NCBI GenBank assembly: GCA_030152565.1
Contig: JASLJE010000004.1
Coordinates: 62,001 to 126,000, forward strand
Origin: Peptoniphilaceae bacterium
GTDB taxonomy: Bacteria; Bacillota; Clostridia; Tissierellales; Peptoniphilaceae
Length of the DNA stretch: 64,000 bases
Direction of reading: 5' to 3'
Shown: piece by piece, positions 9,407 to 17,480 of the stretch
Numbering within the stretch: the first letter of the stretch is position 1
Layout of the letters: each line of letters opens with the position of its first letter
Program-made: the position numbers and the translations under genes
Notes under the pieces: model-generated
Seen by the model: only the letters and a program-made list of their open reading frames with translations
The model's database searches: none
What the model was told of the DNA's origin: nothing

Positions 9407-10059
9407 TAGATAAGAATAAGTATAAAACCCTTCTGGGCTATTCAGAAAAAGAAATTGAAATAAAAAAGTCAAGATTTATAGGCTATGCAAAAAAGTGTGA
9501 AAGTGAAGAGGAGGCCATAGCATTTGTGGAGGAAATTAACAAGCTCCACAGGCAGGCCACCCATAATTGCTATGCCTATGCCAATGGGGTAACTAGAAAC
9601 ATCCAAAGATATAGTGATGATGGAGAACCCCAGGGGACTGCAGGTATTCCCATTCTTGAAGTTATCAAGAAGGAGGACTTGACCAATGTGGCCATAGTTG
9701 TGACCAGATACTTTGGTGGAATCAAGCTGGGAGCCTCAGGTCTTATCAGGGCCTATACTGCCGCTGCAGTAGAAGCCATAGAGGCAGGTACTATAATATG
9801 GAAGAAAAACTTCTTTAAGATGTCTCTAGAAATTGACTATACCATGTTGGGTAAGATAGATAATCTTATAGCCAATGAGGGCTTTTTTGAATTGGATAGG
9901 TCCTATACAGATAGGGTAAAGATATATTTTTATATACACATTGAAAAAAGAGATTATTTTATAGAAACCATGACAGAAAATACAAGTGGACAAGGAATAA
10001 TAGAAGTTTTAGAACAAGTGCTGTTAGAAGAGAAAGACGGAAAGATAATAGGAGGTTAG
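9403..10059 (+). CDS. YigZ/IMPACT family protein (UPF0029)
   Basis: Cytoplasmic protein of 218 residues in the YigZ/YvyE/IMPACT family. The conserved core is seen in KSRFIGYAKKC, HNCYAYANG, DDGEPQGTAGIPILEVI and VVTRYFGGIKLGASGLIRAY. A smaller C-terminal domain of ferredoxin-like type follows. The family is linked to translation control or nucleic-acid binding, but its biochemical task in bacteria is unsettled. Start codon and hflX stop overlap as ATGA. It ends two bases before yebC. Confidence 0.9.
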   Translation: MIDKNKYKTLLGYSEKEIEIKKSRFIGYAKKCESEEEAIAFVEEINKLHRQATHNCYAYANGVTRNIQRYSDDGEPQGTAGIPILEVIKKEDLTNVAIVVTRYFGGIKLGASGLIRAYTAAAVEAIEAGTIIWKKNFFKMSLEIDYTMLGKIDNLIANEGFFELDRSYTDRVKIYFYIHIEKRDYFIETMTENTSGQGIIEVLEQVLLEEKDGKIIGG

Positions 10060-10061
10060 TT

Positions 10062-10784
10062 ATGGCTGGACATAATAAATGGAGTACGATAAAAAACAAG
10101 AAGGGTAAGGAAGATGCTAAGAAGGCTAAGGTCTTTACCAAGTTAGGTAGGGCCCTAATGGTTGCCGCTAGAGAAGGTGGCGGAGATATAGAATACAATG
10201 CAGCTCTAAATGCAGCTGTTGAAAAAGCCAAGGCTGCCAACATGCCCAATGACAACATAAATAGGGCTATTAAAAAGGGTACTGGAGAAGTAGGCGGAGC
10301 TGCCTTTGAAGAAATTACATATGAAGGCTATGGTCCTGAAGGAATAGCTGTAATTGTTCACTGCCTAACAGATAATAGAAATAGGACTGCAGCAGATATA
10401 AGACACGCTTTTGACAAGTATGGTGGAAACCTAGGAACATCAGGTTCTGTTTTATTTATGTTTGAAAGAAAGGGAGTACTAATCATAGACAAGGAAGGCT
10501 TGGATGAAGATCAAGTTATGATGGATTCTCTTGAAGTGGGAGCAGATGACTTCCAAGCAGAAGAGGATTTCTTTGAAATCTATACTTCAGTTGAAAACTT
10601 TGACAAGGTAAGAAACTCTCTTGCAGAAAAAACCTATAGGTTTGAAGAGGCAGATTTAATGTACATTCCTAATAACTATCAAGCAATTCAATCAGAAGAC
10701 AATGTAAAACTAATGGAAAAGATGATTGATATTCTTGAAGACAATGACGATGTACAAGATGTTTACCACAATTGGGATATATAA
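10062..10784 (+). CDS. yebC: YebC/TACO1 family protein
   Basis: Protein of 240 residues beginning MAGHNKWSTIKNKKG, the invariant YebC N-terminus, with the mid motifs NIERAIKKGTG-like DNINRAIKKGTG and YEGYGPEGIAVIV. The family was first described as transcription regulators; more recent work on some members shows a ribosome role in relieving proline stalling, and which class this one belongs to cannot be settled by eye. A GGAGG site lies inside the end of the preceding gene, and the gap is two bases. Confidence 0.95.
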   Translation: MAGHNKWSTIKNKKGKEDAKKAKVFTKLGRALMVAAREGGGDIEYNAALNAAVEKAKAANMPNDNINRAIKKGTGEVGGAAFEEITYEGYGPEGIAVIVHCLTDNRNRTAADIRHAFDKYGGNLGTSGSVLFMFERKGVLIIDKEGLDEDQVMMDSLEVGADDFQAEEDFFEIYTSVENFDKVRNSLAEKTYRFEEADLMYIPNNYQAIQSEDNVKLMEKMIDILEDNDDVQDVYHNWDI

Positions 10785-10788
10785 GTAA

Positions 10789-11499
10789 ATGAAAACTAGA
10801 AAAGGCATGGATAAATTTTTATATATTTTATCCATGTTCTTATTATCACTGCTAATTCCATTAGTCCTACTCTTGTTTTCCTTGGAGATAACTTCTACTG
10901 ACCAGAGCTTTTACAAGAACTTTCAAGTAGAACACAAGATAAATGAAGAGATAGGTAAGAGTCAAGAAGAGTTGGACTTAATAAGTGAGGACCTGGTATC
11001 CTATTTGAAATATGGGGAAAATAATTATCTAGAAAAACATTTTAACTCTAGGGAGATAGCCCATATGGAGGATGTATTTGATCTTTTTGAACTGGCTAGA
11101 AGGGTTAGAAATATTGGTTTAACCATAATATTTATAGTTCTTATCCTGGCCAATTACAGGTACTTCTTAAATGATCTTTTGTATTCATCCTTTAAGCTTA
11201 TGGTCTTTTTACTTGTAGTTTACCTGGCCATAGGGGTGTTTTTAGCCCTTAATTTTGACCAGTATTTTATTAAGTTTCACGAGCTGTTCTTTGACAATGA
11301 CCTTTGGTTGTTGGATCCTAGAACAGATATGATGATAAATATGTTACCTATAGGGTTTTTCATATCCATGGCTAAAACTATTTTTATCAAGGCTATCTTA
11401 AGCCTGGTCCTAGTTATGGGCCTAATAGTTGCCAATGAAAAATTCCTAAGGTCTAAGAGAAAGGGGTGCATTGAATGCAGTATACAGGAAGCCCAGTAG
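10789..11499 (+). CDS. lit: DUF1461/TIGR01906 membrane protein, probable lipoprotein intramolecular transacylase (Lit)
   Basis: Membrane protein of 236 residues with four helices (about 12-32, 110-125, 134-156, 186-214) and an extracytoplasmic stretch after the first. It has the family marks NSREIAHMEDV with His92 and FHELFFDNDLWLLDPRTDMM with His164. In Bacillus and Enterococcus this family includes Lit, which moves an acyl chain within the lipid-modified N-terminus of lipoproteins to make the lyso form, and two histidines act in catalysis. The 25-base overlap with lgt supports that role. The ribosome site is weak; an ATG at 10807 is an alternative start. Function is by family and context. 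Confidence 0.82.
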   Translation: MKTRKGMDKFLYILSMFLLSLLIPLVLLLFSLEITSTDQSFYKNFQVEHKINEEIGKSQEELDLISEDLVSYLKYGENNYLEKHFNSREIAHMEDVFDLFELARRVRNIGLTIIFIVLILANYRYFLNDLLYSSFKLMVFLLVVYLAIGVFLALNFDQYFIKFHELFFDNDLWLLDPRTDMMINMLPIGFFISMAKTIFIKAILSLVLVMGLIVANEKFLRSKRKGCIECSIQEAQ

Positions 11500-12221
11500 C
11501 CTTTAAGTTATTTGGTCTAGAGGTTTATTGGTATGCCATACTTATAGTAACAGGCATGATTTTAGCAGTTAATCTTTCCTCTAAGGAATTGGAAAGAAGA
11601 AATATGGATGGAGACTTGATCTATGATCTGGCCTTTTATCTTTTGCCCTTCTCCATTATAGGAGCAAGGCTCTACTATGTGGTTTTTGAATGGGATCAGT
11701 TTAGGGGGGATTTTCTTAAGATGATAAACCCGAGAACGGGAGGACTTGCCATCCACGGAGGAATTATCTTTGGAGTTATAGCAGGTCTAATCTTTGTAAA
11801 GAGAAGAAAGGTTGATTTCTTTAAGCTATCAGATGTTATTATGCCATTTCTTTCCCTGGCTCAAGCCATAGGAAGATGGGGAAACTTTATTAACAATGAA
11901 GCCTATGGAGGACCAACAGACCTACCTTGGGCCCTAATAATCGATGGGCAAAAGGTCCATCCAACCTTTTTATATGAGTCCATAGGAGATTTTCTTATTT
12001 TTATCTTCCTTCTTTACTACTTGAGAAACAAGCAGAAGAAGGATGGTCAAACTACCATGCTCTACCTTATCCTATATGGAATACTAAGGTTTGGAGTTGA
12101 AGGCCTTAGAACAGACAGCCTTATGATAGGAGGCCTAAGACAGGCCCAACTTATAAGTCTTCTTGGTATAATAATTGGTATAATTGGATTGACAATAATG
12201 TCAAAAAAGAAAGAAAACTAG
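11475..12221 (+). CDS. lgt: Prolipoprotein diacylglyceryl transferase
   Basis: Inner-membrane enzyme of 248 residues that attaches diacylglycerol from phosphatidylglycerol to the lipobox cysteine of prelipoproteins. Seven helices are expected. Visible motifs are GGLAIHGGIIFG with the key histidine, the signature GRWGNFINNEAYG, HPTFLYES and the late arginine in EGLRTDS. An AAGGGGTG site precedes the ATG inside the end of the Lit-like gene. A strong terminator follows, so lgt closes the hflX operon. Its substrates include the lipoprotein at 47551. Confidence 0.96.
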   Translation: MQYTGSPVAFKLFGLEVYWYAILIVTGMILAVNLSSKELERRNMDGDLIYDLAFYLLPFSIIGARLYYVVFEWDQFRGDFLKMINPRTGGLAIHGGIIFGVIAGLIFVKRRKVDFFKLSDVIMPFLSLAQAIGRWGNFINNEAYGGPTDLPWALIIDGQKVHPTFLYESIGDFLIFIFLLYYLRNKQKKDGQTTMLYLILYGILRFGVEGLRTDSLMIGGLRQAQLISLLGIIIGIIGLTIMSKKKEN

Positions 12222-12233
12222 TTAAAGACCGGT

Positions 12234-12264
12234 AAACCACTCAATTTTATTGGGTGGTTTTTTT
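12234..12264 (+). terminator. Intrinsic terminator after lgt
   Basis: An 11-bp stem (12234-12244 with 12250-12260, one G-T pair), loop TTTTA, then a run of T to 12264. Confidence 0.95.
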
Positions 12265-12274
12265 ATTATACATC

Positions 12275-12303
12275 TTGAAAACCTATACAAAGTAATGTAA
12301 TAT
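12275..12303 (+). promoter_or_regulatory. Sigma-A promoter of the mraZ division cluster
   Basis: TTGAAA (12275-12280), a 17-base spacer and TAATAT (12298-12303). The start point would fall near 12310, directly at the first AGTGG box. Confidence 0.8.
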
Positions 12304-12310
12304 ATAACTA

Positions 12311-12350
12311 AGTGGTAATTAGTGGGGGAAAGTGGTTTAAAGTGGAGAAA
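12311..12350 (+). promoter_or_regulatory. Four MraZ boxes in 10-bp register
   Basis: AGTGG occurs at 12311, 12321, 12331 and 12341, exactly one helical turn apart, with AT-rich spacers in three of the four units. MraZ is known to bind tandem GTGG-type repeats of this period upstream of its own gene (TGGGN repeats in E. coli, AAAGTG-type repeats in Mollicutes). The array covers the predicted transcription start and reaches the mraZ ribosome site GTGGAG, which suits autorepression. Confidence 0.85.
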
Positions 12351-12354
12351 AATT

Positions 12355-12786
12355 ATGTATATTGGAGAATATAACCACTCTACAGACTCTAAGGGAAGGG
12401 TTATCATGCCTGCCAATTTTAGAGAAGAGCTGGGAGAAAAATTTTACATAACCAAGGGAATGGACTCCTGTCTTTTCATCTACGATGAAAAAGAATGGTC
12501 GAATCTAGACTTAAAAATGCGTAATTTAAGACTTACTTCTAAGAAAGCCAGGGAGTTTTCTAGAATGTTCTACGCCCCAGCCAGAGAACTTAGCTTTGAT
12601 AAGCAGGGAAGGATTTTAATACCACAAAACCTGAGGACCTATGCTGGTATAGACAAGGAAGTTGTCATTATTGGCGTATCCACTAGGATAGAAATATGGG
12701 ACAAGGAAAGATGGGACCTGTATATTTCTAGAGAAGAAATGAACTATGATGAGATAATGGATGAATTTGAAGAATTAGATATATAA
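12355..12786 (+). CDS. mraZ: Transcriptional regulator MraZ
   Basis: Regulator of 143 residues with two AbrB-like repeats, each marked by the DxxxR motif: DSKGRVIMPA near residue 14 and DKQGRILIPQ near residue 85. MraZ proteins form ring oligomers and control the division and wall cluster. I choose the ATG at 12355 because MYIGEYNHSTDSKGR is the family N-terminus and GTGGAG lies upstream; an in-frame GTG at 12322 would put the operator boxes inside the gene. It leads the cluster running to ftsW. Confidence 0.95.
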   Translation: MYIGEYNHSTDSKGRVIMPANFREELGEKFYITKGMDSCLFIYDEKEWSNLDLKMRNLRLTSKKAREFSRMFYAPARELSFDKQGRILIPQNLRTYAGIDKEVVIIGVSTRIEIWDKERWDLYISREEMNYDEIMDEFEELDI

Positions 12787-12798
12787 GTAGGTGAGAAG

Positions 12799-13731
12799 AT
12801 GGATTGTTATCATAGACCAGTACTATTGGAAGAGACTATAGATGGATTAAATATTAAGGCCGATGGAATTTATGTGGACTGTACTGTCGGTGGTGGAGGT
12901 CATTCCAAGGAAATCTTAAAAAAATTAAATAGTAGTGGAAGATTGATCGCCATCGATCAGGATGAAGAGGCTTTAAAAGAAGCCCAAGAAAACTTGAAAG
13001 AATTTGGAGATCAGGTTACTTTTGTAAAAAGTAATTACTCTCACTTGGATGCCATCCTAGATTCCCTAGACATAGACAAGGTAGATGGAATCTTAATGGA
13101 CATAGGAGTATCTAGCCACCAATTGGACGAGGAGTCAAGAGGATTTTCCTATAGATTTGACGCTCCCTTGGACATGAGGATGGACCAGGACTCTGAATTG
13201 ACTGCCCAATACATAGTTAACCATTATTCCCAAGAGGATTTAGAATATATCCTGTGGAATTATGGAGAAGAAAAGTGGGGCAAGAGAATAGCTGAATTTA
13301 TAGTGGAGGCTAGAGGGGAAAAAGAAATAGAAACCACCTTTGAATTGGTGGAAATCCTTAAAAATGCCATCCCTAAAAAGGCTAGACTAAATAAACACCC
13401 AGGGAAGAAGACCTTCCAAGCCTTGAGAATAGAGGTAAATAAAGAACTAGATGTCCTTCAAAATACGATAGACCTGGCTGTTAGCAGGTTAAATAGAAAT
13501 GGTAGATTGGCCATTATTACCTTCCATTCATTGGAAGATAGGATTGTGAAAAACAAGTATAAGGAGCTGGCCAAGGGTTGTGTATGTCCACCGGACTTTC
13601 CGGTATGCGTTTGCAACAAGGTCAGGGAGATAAAAATTATTAATAGAAAGCCGATAACGGCTACTGAAGAAGAACTGGAAGTTAATAATAGAGCTAAGCC
13701 AGCCAAGTTAAGAATAGGCTTAAAATTGTAA
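12799..13731 (+). CDS. rsmH: 16S rRNA m4C1402 methyltransferase
   Basis: SAM-dependent enzyme of 310 residues (MraW) that N4-methylates C1402 of 16S rRNA. Motifs include HRPVLLEETIDGL at the N-terminus, the SAM loop VDCTVGGGGHS, ILMDIGVSSHQLD and the C-terminal FHSLEDRIVKN. A helical insert lies between the strands, as is usual in the family. Start codon is preceded by AGGTGAG. It sits between mraZ and ftsL as in nearly all bacteria with this cluster. Confidence 0.97.
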   Translation: MDCYHRPVLLEETIDGLNIKADGIYVDCTVGGGGHSKEILKKLNSSGRLIAIDQDEEALKEAQENLKEFGDQVTFVKSNYSHLDAILDSLDIDKVDGILMDIGVSSHQLDEESRGFSYRFDAPLDMRMDQDSELTAQYIVNHYSQEDLEYILWNYGEEKWGKRIAEFIVEARGEKEIETTFELVEILKNAIPKKARLNKHPGKKTFQALRIEVNKELDVLQNTIDLAVSRLNRNGRLAIITFHSLEDRIVKNKYKELAKGCVCPPDFPVCVCNKVREIKIINRKPITATEEELEVNNRAKPAKLRIGLKL

Positions 13732-13740
13732 GGAGTTAAG

Positions 13741-14250
13741 ATGGAAGCCTTAAGGGATTATGAGAGAAATTCTTATGTAGAGAAGGACAATATTAGCAGT
13801 TTTTCCGACAAGAAGGAAGAGCTGGTAATAAGGGAAAGAAGAGAGATTGTAAGAAAAGAAAAAATAAAAAAACATAAAGAGAAACAAGCAAAAAAAAGAT
13901 TTATATTTTTATCATCCAGCATTATTTTTTCAGCTGTATTGATAATACTATTGGTTGTGGGTTATACTGATATGGTGAAAATAAATAGTGATTTAATCAT
14001 ACTTGAGGCGGCTAACAAGGACTTGGCCCAAGAGAAGAACTCATTGGAATTTAAATTAGAACCATATTTGAATAAATCAAGGATAGAAAACTTGGCAAAA
14101 GAAAAGCTACATATGATTTATCCTACCAATGATCATATAGTAAAACTAAAGGAAGATTCAGATAGTAGTAACCTAATGGTTAAGGACAGTGTAAACAAGG
14201 ATAAGAACAAGGACTCTATTATGAATCTTATAAGTAAATTTTTTAATTAG
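13741..14250 (+). CDS. ftsL: FtsL-like division protein
   Basis: Bitopic membrane protein of 169 residues. A basic, highly charged cytoplasmic segment of about 50 residues leads to one helix (about 53-75), then a periplasmic-side coiled coil (about 80-112) ending in the FtsL/DivIC-like pattern IENLAKEKLHMIYP. FtsL links the division synthase complex to the divisome. Sequence identity in this family is low, so the call rests on topology, coiled coil and position between rsmH and the transpeptidase gene. The last 40 residues are Lys/Asp/Ser rich. Confidence 0.82.
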   Translation: MEALRDYERNSYVEKDNISSFSDKKEELVIRERREIVRKEKIKKHKEKQAKKRFIFLSSSIIFSAVLIILLVVGYTDMVKINSDLIILEAANKDLAQEKNSLEFKLEPYLNKSRIENLAKEKLHMIYPTNDHIVKLKEDSDSSNLMVKDSVNKDKNKDSIMNLISKFFN

Positions 14251-14261
14251 TGGAGTTAAGG

Positions 14262-16514
14262 ATGAAAAAGAGTAATAAGAAATCATTGAACAAGAGATTT
14301 ATTATTTCTATTTACTTAATTCTTGCCATTGCTTTAATATATGTAATAAGACTTTTATATTTACAGGTATTCGACTTAAATGACTATAAGCGTAAGGGAG
14401 AAAATATCTCGAGAGGGCAAAATATTATATCTCCTGATAGGGGTGCAATATACGACTCAAAGGGTAAACCCCTAGCGATTAATGTCACAGTCAATACCTG
14501 TTATTTATATAGGGCAGTTTCTGAAGATGAAGCAATAAGAGTTAAGAAAATTCAAAATAATAAGGAGTCCTACAGCAAGTTGGATTCTAAGGAAAAAGAA
14601 GAAATAAACCTAAAGGCAGCCCTGCCTGTCTACAAGGAAGAAGACATTGAGAAAATTTCAGGAATTTTGAATATAGACAAGGACTTTTTAAGAAACAAGT
14701 TGGAAAATGGGGTGGAAACCACCATAGCCAACAGGGTAAGTGACGAGCAAAAAAAGGAATTGGACAAGCTAAATATAGGCTATATTCAATATATAAAAAA
14801 CACTGAAAGATACTATCCTAATAAGGAGAGCTTCTCCCAAAGTCTAGGCTTTGTAGAAGATGATAAGGGCATGTATGGCCTGGAAAACTACTACAATGAT
14901 CTTTTAAGTGGAGAAAAGGGCTATCAAGAGTTTTATAAGGCTATAGGGGGAACCAATATACCTTTTAAAAACGAAAATGAAATAAAAATAAAAAAAGCTA
15001 ATAATATAGTGACTACCATAGATGAGGAAATCCAAAATATTGTCCATAAACATCTACTGGCAGGATTTAAAGAACAAAAGGCCATGGTGGCTGAGGCCAT
15101 AGTTATGGACCCTAATACAGGAAAAATCCTAGCCATGGATAGTTTTCCTTCCTTTGACCCTAATGATCCAAGAAAGCCTAAGTTTGTCTTGGATGACAAG
15201 GTTTATGAAAAGTATACAGATGAGGGAAAAACCAACTATATTGTGTCCAATTGGAACAATCCTTTAGTGTCACACTTTTATGAGCCAGGATCAGTCTTTA
15301 AGTCCATAGTATCTTCCATGGCCTTGGAGACCAAGAAGGAGACCTTGAACAAGACCTATAATTGTGATGGTAAGTATGAAATAGCACCAGGAGTTTTTAT
15401 CAGGTGTTGGAGAAGTCATGACCCTCATGGAGAACAGACCATGAAGGAGGCCTTTGCAAATTCTTGTAACCCAGCCTATGTTGATATTATCAAGGATGTG
15501 GGCAAGGAGAATTTTTATGATTATGGTAAAAGCTATAAGTTTGGAGAGTTGACTGGAGTGGATTTACCCAATGAGGTAAAGGGAATATTTCCTAAGAGTT
15601 CCGCCATTCAGGATGTGGACTTTGCACCTATGGGCTATGGCCATTCAGTAAGTACTACTCCCATCCAGCTACTGTCAGCCTTAAATGCGACTGTAAATGG
15701 GGGGATCTACTATAAGCCTATGCTTGTAGACAAGGTCATAGACGACGAAAATAATATAGTCTTTCAAAGGGACAAGGAGGAGTTAACCAGAATAATAACT
15801 GAAGAGACCTCCAAGACCATGAGGGACTTTTACGGCAACTCCTTTAATGGAGTATCCATGTTTGTAGACCAGGATGAAAGCTTGAAGATGGGAATAAAGA
15901 CGGGAACTACCATTAAGGTTAAGGAAGAGAACCCTTATAAGTCTAAGGAGAACAAGCTTACTCCTACAGTGGCTTCAATCTTTATGACCTATCCTATAGA
16001 AAAACCTAGATATACTGTACTTGTTGTCTTCAATGAACCGCTAGTGGAAAATGAAGGAATAAATACAGCAGGACCTGTTGCCTACAATATTATGAAGGAT
16101 ATAGCCTATTATGAAAATGAAAACAAGCTAGATGATACTACTATTAAAAACCTGATAAAGGTTCCAAAATTAACTTCCTTAACCATAGAAGAAATTGAAA
16201 AAGTTCTAGAAGGCAAGGAATTGGAAGTAGAGATTCAAGGCGAATTAGGCAAGTATCATATTATTGACAAGCAGTTTCCAGAAAACAATGGCTATATAGA
16301 AAAAAATAGCCTTATAAAAATAAGCCAGGAAAATAAATTTAAGGTTAAGGCTCCCAACTTGATAGATATGAAGTTAAAGGATGCCAAGAACCTACTTGAA
16401 GAAAATTACATTTTATACCAGGTTAAGGGTGAGGGCAAGAAGGTAGTAGACCAGCTACCAAAGGCTAATGGCATACTGGACAGTAAGGAAAAGATCACCT
16501 TGATAACCGACTAG
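14262..16514 (+). CDS. Class B division transpeptidase with PASTA domains
   Basis: Monofunctional penicillin-binding protein of 750 residues, PBP2x/PBP2B/SpoVD type. One membrane helix (about 13-35) is followed by the dimerisation domain with the start motif RGAIYDSKGKPLAINV. The transpeptidase carries SVFK in YEPGSVFKS, SCN in FANSCNPAYVD and KTGTT. Two PASTA domains close the protein, beginning VPKLTSLTIEEIE and APNLIDMKLKDAK. PASTA domains tie it to division rather than spore formation alone; no spore genes are seen here. The ATG at 14262 with GGAG upstream is preferred over a GTG at 14250 that would overlap the ftsL stop. Confidence 0.95.
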   Translation: MKKSNKKSLNKRFIISIYLILAIALIYVIRLLYLQVFDLNDYKRKGENISRGQNIISPDRGAIYDSKGKPLAINVTVNTCYLYRAVSEDEAIRVKKIQNNKESYSKLDSKEKEEINLKAALPVYKEEDIEKISGILNIDKDFLRNKLENGVETTIANRVSDEQKKELDKLNIGYIQYIKNTERYYPNKESFSQSLGFVEDDKGMYGLENYYNDLLSGEKGYQEFYKAIGGTNIPFKNENEIKIKKANNIVTTIDEEIQNIVHKHLLAGFKEQKAMVAEAIVMDPNTGKILAMDSFPSFDPNDPRKPKFVLDDKVYEKYTDEGKTNYIVSNWNNPLVSHFYEPGSVFKSIVSSMALETKKETLNKTYNCDGKYEIAPGVFIRCWRSHDPHGEQTMKEAFANSCNPAYVDIIKDVGKENFYDYGKSYKFGELTGVDLPNEVKGIFPKSSAIQDVDFAPMGYGHSVSTTPIQLLSALNATVNGGIYYKPMLVDKVIDDENNIVFQRDKEELTRIITEETSKTMRDFYGNSFNGVSMFVDQDESLKMGIKTGTTIKVKEENPYKSKENKLTPTVASIFMTYPIEKPRYTVLVVFNEPLVENEGINTAGPVAYNIMKDIAYYENENKLDDTTIKNLIKVPKLTSLTIEEIEKVLEGKELEVEIQGELGKYHIIDKQFPENNGYIEKNSLIKISQENKFKVKAPNLIDMKLKDAKNLLEENYILYQVKGEGKKVVDQLPKANGILDSKEKITLITD

Positions 16515-16523
16515 GAGGAAGTT

Positions 16524-17474
16524 ATGAATATAGTATTTAAGCTAATAATAGCAATATTAGTATCAACAGTATTTACGGGAAGATTAATTCCCATTTTAAA
16601 GAAGAAAAAAATTGGCCAACCAATTAGGGAAGAGGGAAATAAGGAACACTATGCCAAGGAGGGGACTCCTACCATGGGAGGTCTAGCCTTTAGCTTAGCA
16701 GCCCTAATCCTAATAGCTATTTTTGAAGGCTTTAGCTTCAATTCCATGATTGTCATGGCAGCTACCCTAGGTTTTGGACTTATAGGTTTTACTGATGACT
16801 ATGAAAAGGTGGCTGCAGGCCACAATCTAGGTTTAACTCCTAAACAAAAGTTAGCCCTTCAGTTTATCCTATCCCTAGTTCTTATCTTGGTGGTACAAAA
16901 GGTTGGCAAGATAGATATAAGCTACCAGGCCCTTCCTTTTATTAAAAAGCCACTATACTTAGGTTTTCTAGCCCTTCCTATCCTGATGTTTATCATGGTT
17001 GGAACGGTTAATGCAGTTAACCTAACAGACGGCTTGGATGGACTATTAACTTCAGTATCCATACCAGTATTTTTTGGCCTTTACCTTATAAATAAGACTG
17101 ACATGCCAGGACTTGCCAATATGGCAGTAATCTTTGCAGGTGTTTTACTAGGCTATTTAATTTACAATTCTAACCCAGCCAGTATTTTTATGGGAGATAC
17201 AGGTTCTATGGCCATAGGTGGAGCAGTGTCCAGCATGCTTTTACTAATGAATAAGTCAGTTTTCCTAATAATCATAGGGGGGATTTACTTTGTAGAGGCC
17301 CTATCTGTTATCATCCAGGTAATAAGCTTTCAAAAGACTGGTAAGAGAGTATTTTTAATGTCTCCTATCCACCACCACTATGAGTTGAAAGGCTATAAGG
17401 AAAGTAAGATTGTCGCATCATTTATGGTAGTTAGTATTGTTTTAACTGCCCTAACAGTATATTTATTAGGCTAG
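16524..17474 (+). CDS. mraY: Phospho-MurNAc-pentapeptide transferase
   Basis: Ten-helix membrane enzyme of 316 residues that makes lipid I from UDP-MurNAc-pentapeptide and undecaprenyl phosphate. Diagnostic motifs are GFTDDYEKV with the aspartate pair, NLTDGLDGL, FMGDTGSMAIGG and the late SPIHHHYE loop. AGGAGG stands six bases before the ATG. In most Firmicutes murE or murF precedes mraY in this cluster; neither is here. Confidence 0.97.
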   Translation: MNIVFKLIIAILVSTVFTGRLIPILKKKKIGQPIREEGNKEHYAKEGTPTMGGLAFSLAALILIAIFEGFSFNSMIVMAATLGFGLIGFTDDYEKVAAGHNLGLTPKQKLALQFILSLVLILVVQKVGKIDISYQALPFIKKPLYLGFLALPILMFIMVGTVNAVNLTDGLDGLLTSVSIPVFFGLYLINKTDMPGLANMAVIFAGVLLGYLIYNSNPASIFMGDTGSMAIGGAVSSMLLLMNKSVFLIIIGGIYFVEALSVIIQVISFQKTGKRVFLMSPIHHHYELKGYKESKIVASFMVVSIVLTALTVYLLG

Positions 17475-17480
17475 GTAGTT

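Noticed and set aside
12322..12354. Upstream GTG start for mraZ
   Set aside because: It would add residues encoded by the AGTGG operator boxes; the family starts at MYIGEYNH.
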